Source of the DNA: Saccoglossus kowalevskii
Taxonomy: Eukaryota > Hemichordata > Enteropneusta > Harrimaniidae
Assembly (NCBI RefSeq): GCF_000003605.2
Contig: NW_003115558.1
Coordinates: forward strand, 1 to 13,993
Direction: 5' to 3'
Length of the DNA stretch: 13,993 nucleotides
The notes under the pieces are model-generated. The model was given only the letters and a program-made list of their open reading frames with translations, was not told the DNA's origin and did no database searches. This document shows, piece after piece, positions 9,824 through 13,993 of the stretch; position 1 is the first letter of the stretch; every line of letters begins with the position of its first letter. The position numbers were made by a program, and so were the translations under genes.

Positions 9824-10615
9824 TACCACTTTTCATGGTTAGGATTGAGACTCTCAATATAATAAAACAGACCACTATTCAGGGTTAGGATGGAGACCCT
9901 GATTACATTCACAACATACCACTTTTCATTGTTAGGATTGAGATCCTCAATATACTAAAACAGACCACTATTCACGGTAAGGATGGGAATCCTGATTACA
10001 CTCACAACAGACCACTATTCAGGGTTAGGATGGAGACCTTGATTACATTCACAACATACCACTTTTCATGCTCAGGATTGAGACTCTCAATATACTAAAA
10101 CAGACCACATTTCAGGGTTAGGATGGAGACCCTGATTACACTCACAACAGACCACTATTCAGCGTTAGGATGTAGACCCTGATTACACTCACAACATAAC
10201 ACTTTTCATGGTTAGTATTGAGACTCTCAATATACTAAAACAGACCACTATTCAGGGTTAGGATGGAGACCCTGATTACATTCACAACATACCACTTTTC
10301 ATTGTTAGGATTGAGACCCTCAATATACTAAAACAGACCACTATTCAGGGTTAGGAATGAGACCCTGATTAAATACACAACATACCAGTGTTCATGGTTA
10401 GGATTGAGACTCTCAATATACTAAAACAGACCACTATTCAGGTTTAGGATGGACACCCTGATTAGATTCACAACATATCACTTTTCATTGTTAGGATTGA
10501 GACTTTCAATTTACTAAAACAGACCACTATTCAGGGTTAGTATGGAGACCCTGATTACATTCACAACATACCACTTGTCATGGTTAGGAGTGAGACTCTC
10601 AATATACTAAAACAG
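9824..10615. repeat. Duplicated block, second copy of 7219-7825
   Basis: Counterpart of 7219-7825 with about 186 extra bp (two dimers) inserted around 10350-10530. The insert contains the ACCAGTGTTC unit that also marks segment S1, so two higher-order families are joined here. Confidence 0.8.
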
Positions 10616-11223
10616 ACCACTATTCAGGGTTAGGATGGAGACCCTGATTACACTCACAACATACCACTTTTCATTGTTAGGATTGAGACTCTCAATATAC
10701 TAAAACAGACCACTATTCAGGGATAGGATGCAGACCCTGATTACATTCACAACATGCAACTTTTAATGGTTAGGATTGAGACTCTCAATATACTAAAACA
10801 GACCACTATTCAGGGTTAGGATGGAGACCTGATTAAATTCACAACATACCAGTGTTCATGAGTTAGGATTGAGACCCTCAATATACTAAAACAGACCACT
10901 ATTCAGGGTTAGGATGGAGACCCTGATTACATTCACAACATACCACTTTTCATTGTTAGGATTGAGACTCTCAATATACTAAACCAGACCACTATTCAGT
11001 GATAGGATGGAGACCCTGACTACACTCACAACTGACCACTATTCAGGGTTAGGATGGAGACCCTGACTACATTCACAACATACCACTTTTCATGGTTAGT
11101 ATTGAGACTTTCAATATACTAAAACTGATCACTATTCAGGGTTAGGATAGAGACCCTGATTACACTCACAACATACCACTATTCAGGGATAGGATGGAGA
11201 CCCTGATTACACTCACAACAAAC

Positions 11224-11229
11224 TTAGTC
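11224..11229 (+). other. 6-bp insertion inside an A monomer
   Basis: The unit reads AAACTTAGTCTACTATTC where the paralogous units at 656, about 1257 and about 12568 read AAACTACTATTC. The six added bases (TTAGTC, or an equivalent register) make this monomer 53 bp, the longest deviation I found. It partly repeats neighbouring letters and could be slippage, a repair scar or an assembly artefact. Confidence 0.8.
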
Positions 11230-11273
11230 TACTATTCAGTGATAGGATGGAGAACCTGATTACACTCACAACA

Positions 11274-11781
11274 TACCACTTTTCGTGGTTAGGATTGAGA
11301 CTCGCAATAAACTAAAACAGACCACTATTCATTGTTAGGATGGACACCCTGATTACATTCACAACATACCACTTTTCATGGTTAGGATTGAGAGTCAATA
11401 TACTAAAACAGACCACTATTCAGGGATAGGATGTAGGCCCTGATTGCATTCACAACAGACCACTTTTCATGGTTAGGATTGAGAGTCAATATACTAAAAC
11501 AGACCACTATTCAGGGTTAGGATGGGAACCCTGATTACACTCACAACAGACCACTATTCAGGGATAGGATGTAGACCCTGATTACACTCACAACATACCA
11601 CTTTTCATGGTTAGGATTGACACTCTCAATATACTAAAACAGATCACTATTCAGGGTTAGGATGGAGACCCTGATTACACTCACAACATACCACTTTTCA
11701 TGGTTAGGATTGACACTCTCAATATACTAAAACAGACCACTATTCAGGGTTAGGATGGAGACCCTGATTACACTCACAACA
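11274..11781. repeat. 508-bp direct tandem duplication, left copy
   Basis: Begins TACCACTTTTCGTGG with an ACTCGCAATAAAC unit and runs through GGACACC, a 44-bp B unit, GATGTAGGCCCTGATTGC, a second 44-bp B unit and two GACACTCTC units. The adjacent 508 bp repeat the same order. Landmarks agree: GATGTAGG at 11430 and 11938, GGGATAGG at 11561 and 12069. Eleven monomers fit this length once two 44-bp units are allowed. Single-copy relatives begin at 1305 and 12617. Confidence 0.88.
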
Positions 11782-12288
11782 TACCACTTTTCGTGGTTAG
11801 GATTGAGACTCACAATAAACTAAAACAGACCACTATTCATTGTTAGGATGGACACCCTGATTACATTCACAACATACCACTTTTCATGGATAGGATTGAG
11901 AGTCAATATACTAAAACAGACCACTATTCAGGGATAGGATGTAGGCCCTGATTGCATTCACAACAGACCACTTTTCATGGTTAGAATTGAGAGTCAATAT
12001 ACTAAAACAGACCACTATTCAGGGTTAGGATGGAGACCCTGATTACACTCACAACAGACCACTATTCAGGGATAGGATGTAGACCCTGATTACACTCACA
12101 ACATACCACTTTTCATGGTTAGGATTGACACTCTCAATATACTAAAACAGATCACTATTCAGGGTTAGGATGGAGACCCTGATTACACTCACAACATACC
12201 ACTTTTCATGGTTAGGATTGACACTCTCAATATACTATAACAGACCACTATTCAGGGTTAGGATGGAGACCCTGATTACACTCACAAC
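11782..12288. repeat. 508-bp direct tandem duplication, right copy
   Basis: Immediately adjacent repeat of 11274-11781. Private differences include ACTCACAATAAAC for ACTCGCAATAAAC (a CpG-to-CpA change), CATGGATAGG for CATGGTTAGG, GTTAGAATTG for GTTAGGATTG and ACTATAACAG for ACTAAAACAG. Confidence 0.88.
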
Positions 12289-13993
12289 AGACCACTATTC
12301 AGGGTTAGGATGGAGACCCTGATTACATTCACAACATACCACTTTTCATTGTTAGGATTGAGACCCTCAATATACTAAAACAGACCACTATTCACGGTAA
12401 GGATGGGAATCCTGATTACACTCACAACAGACCACTTTTAATGGTTAGGATTGAGACTCTCAATATACTAAAACAGACCACTATTCAGGGTTAGGATAGA
12501 GACCCTGATTACACTCACAACATACCACTATTCAGGGATAGGATGGAGACCCTGATTACACTCACAACAAACTACTATTCAGTGATAGGATGGAGAACCT
12601 GATTACATTCACAACATACCACTTTTCGTGGTTAGGATTGAGACTCGCAATAAACTAAAACAGACCACTATTCATTGTTAGGATGGACACCCTGATTACA
12701 TTCACAACATACCACTTTTCATGGTTAGGATTGAGAGTCAATATACTAAAACAGACCACTATTCAGGGATAGGATGTAGGCCCTGATTGCATTCACAACA
12801 GACCACTTTTCATGGTTAGGATTGAGAGTCAATATACTAAAACAGACCACTATTCAGGGTTAGGATGGAGACCCTGATTACACTCACAACAGACCACTAT
12901 TCAGGGACAGGATGTAGACCCTGATTACACTCACAACATACCACTTTTCATGGTTAGGATTGACACTCTCAATATACTAAAACAGATCACTATTCAGGGT
13001 TAGGATGGAGACCCTGATTACACTCACAACATACCACTTTTCATGGTTAGGATTGACACTCTCAATATACTAAAACACATCACTATACAGGGTTAGGATG
13101 GAGACCCTGTTTACACTCACTACTGACCACTATTCAGGGTTAGGATTGAGACCCTGATTACACTCACAACAGACCACTTTTCATTGTTAGGATTGAGACC
13201 CTCAATATACTAAAACAGACCACTATTCACGGTAAGGATGGGAATCCTGATTACACTCACAACAGACCACTTTTAATGGTTAGGATTGAGACTCTCAATA
13301 TACTAAAACAGACCACTATTCAGGGTTAGGATGGAGACCCTGATTACACTCACTACTGACCACTATTCAGGGATAGGATGCAGACCCTGATTACACTCAC
13401 AACATACCACGTTTCATGGTTAGGATTGAGACTCTCAATATACTAAAACAGATCACTAATCAGGGTTAGGATGGAGACCCTGATTACACTCACAACATAC
13501 CACTTTTCATGGTTAAGTTTGAGATCCTCAATAAACTAAAACAGACCACTATTCAGGGTTAGGATGGAGACCCTGATTACATTCACAACATACCACTTTT
13601 CATTGTGGGGGTTGAGACCCTCAATATACGAAAACAGACCACTATTCAGGGTAAGGATGAGGATCCTGATTACCCTCACAACAGACCACTATTCATGGTT
13701 AGGATTGAGACCCTCAATATACTAAAACAGACAACTATTCAGGGTTAGGATGAAGACCCTGATTACACTCACAATAAACCACTATTCATGTTTAGGATTG
13801 AGACTCTCAATATACTAAAACAGACCACTATTCAAGGTTAGGATGGAGACCCTGATTACATTCACAACATACCACTTTTCATTGTTAGGATTGAGACCTT
13901 CAATATACTAAAACAGACCACTATTCACGGTAAGGATGGGAATCCTGATTACACTCACAACAGACCACTATTCAGGGTTAGGATGGAGACCCT

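Larger units (their letters stand above)
10336..13690. repeat. Large duplicated segment S3, counterpart of S1
   Basis: This segment is collinear with about 143-2920 but longer, because it contains at least one internal tandem duplication (508 bp at 11274-12288) and other block differences. Near its end it shares with S1 the rare GGTTAAGTTTGAGATCC unit (13511 and 2713), CATTGTGGGG and TATACGAAAAC. S1 has one extra A monomer between these last markers, which accounts for the 47-bp change of offset. Confidence 0.8.
1..13993. repeat. Satellite DNA array of 46-47 bp monomers filling the whole window
   Basis: Every line of the window reads as copies of one ~46-bp unit in the same orientation, about 300 in all. 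Shared landmarks recur at 46-47 bp spacing: ACCACT near the start, GGTTAGGAT in the centre and an ACA end. Two classes, A (47 bp) and B (46 bp), usually alternate as a 93-bp dimer, with stretches of two or three A units in a row. No flanking unique DNA, mobile element, tRNA or rRNA is visible, and no inversion was seen. Estimated GC is about 40%: the B consensus has 15 of 46 and the A consensus 22 of 47. In the consensus dimer all three forward frames carry stops: TAG in GGTTAGG, TGA in ATTGAG and CCTGATT, and TAA in ACTAAAAC. Satellites of this kind normally lie in heterochromatin; which chromosomal domain this one occupies cannot be seen. Confidence 0.97.

Noticed and set aside
1-13993. CRISPR array, because of regular direct repeats
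   Set aside because: There are no unique spacers. What lies between any two repeats is itself the other repeat class, and the period is a continuous 46-47 bp over 14 kb with no cas gene.
1-13993. True telomeric array
   Set aside because: GGGTTAGG occurs once per A monomer and never as consecutive hexamers beyond about two units; the period is 46-47 bp, not 6 or 7.
1-13993. Embedded transposon, tRNA, rRNA or unique gene sequence
   Set aside because: I read every line for breaks in the monomer pattern and saw only substitutions, 1-2 bp indels and the 6-bp insertion at 11224; no stretch lacks repeat landmarks.

Overview
This window is a single, uninterrupted block of tandem-repeat (satellite) DNA. 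I found no gene, RNA gene, transposon or unique-sequence stretch. From base 1 to base 13993 it consists of about 300 head-to-tail monomers of 46-47 bp, all on the same strand. Both edges fall inside the array: the first 3 bases are the tail of one monomer, and the last 31 bases (13963-13993) are the head of another. The flanks, the full array size and the chromosomal position are therefore unknown. This architecture points to a eukaryotic heterochromatic locus (pericentromeric, subtelomeric or interstitial satellite). CpG is strongly depleted, which fits a CpG-methylating genome such as a vertebrate or plant, but I cannot name the species.

There are two monomer classes. A is 47 bp: it begins GACCACTATTCAGGGTTAGG, has GGAGACCCTGATTACA in the middle and ends CACAACA. 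B is 46 bp: it begins TACCACTTTTCATGGTTAGG, has ATTGAGACTCTCAAT in the middle and ends ACTAAAACA. By eye they are roughly 75-80% identical and differ by one 1-bp indel, so both descend from one ancestral ~46-bp unit. They mostly alternate as a 93-bp A-B dimer, broken by short runs of consecutive A monomers and by A/B chimeras.

Above the dimer lies a nested, irregular higher-order structure. (1) About 143-2920 is paralogous to about 10336-13690, with the offset stepping among 10193, 10565, 11312, 10798 and 10751 bp. (2) About 1491-2740 recurs at about 3259-4372 (offset 1768, then 1628 after loss of exactly three monomers, 140 bp). (3) The middle holds a ~20-monomer block: 4367-5035 and 5300-5968 at offset 933, then 5590-6310 and 6476-7196 at offset 886, which is one A monomer (47 bp) less. 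(4) About 7219-7825 recurs at about 9824-10615 (offset 2605, then 2791, a difference of two dimers). (5) A 508-bp block is directly duplicated at 11274-11781 and 11782-12288. Step sizes that are whole numbers of monomers are the mark of unequal crossing-over or replication slippage in register.

The most interesting sequence-level signals are a 15-bp dyad in B that recurrent 2-bp deletions shorten but leave symmetric; a hairpin in A that one subfamily swaps for a different hairpin; a co-travelling B*-A* cassette seen 11 times; chimeric monomers that switch inside the shared GGTTAGGAT core; and three monomers carrying up to 12 nt of telomere-like sequence. The only long open frame (7835-8077) is a by-product of repeat variation and not a gene.
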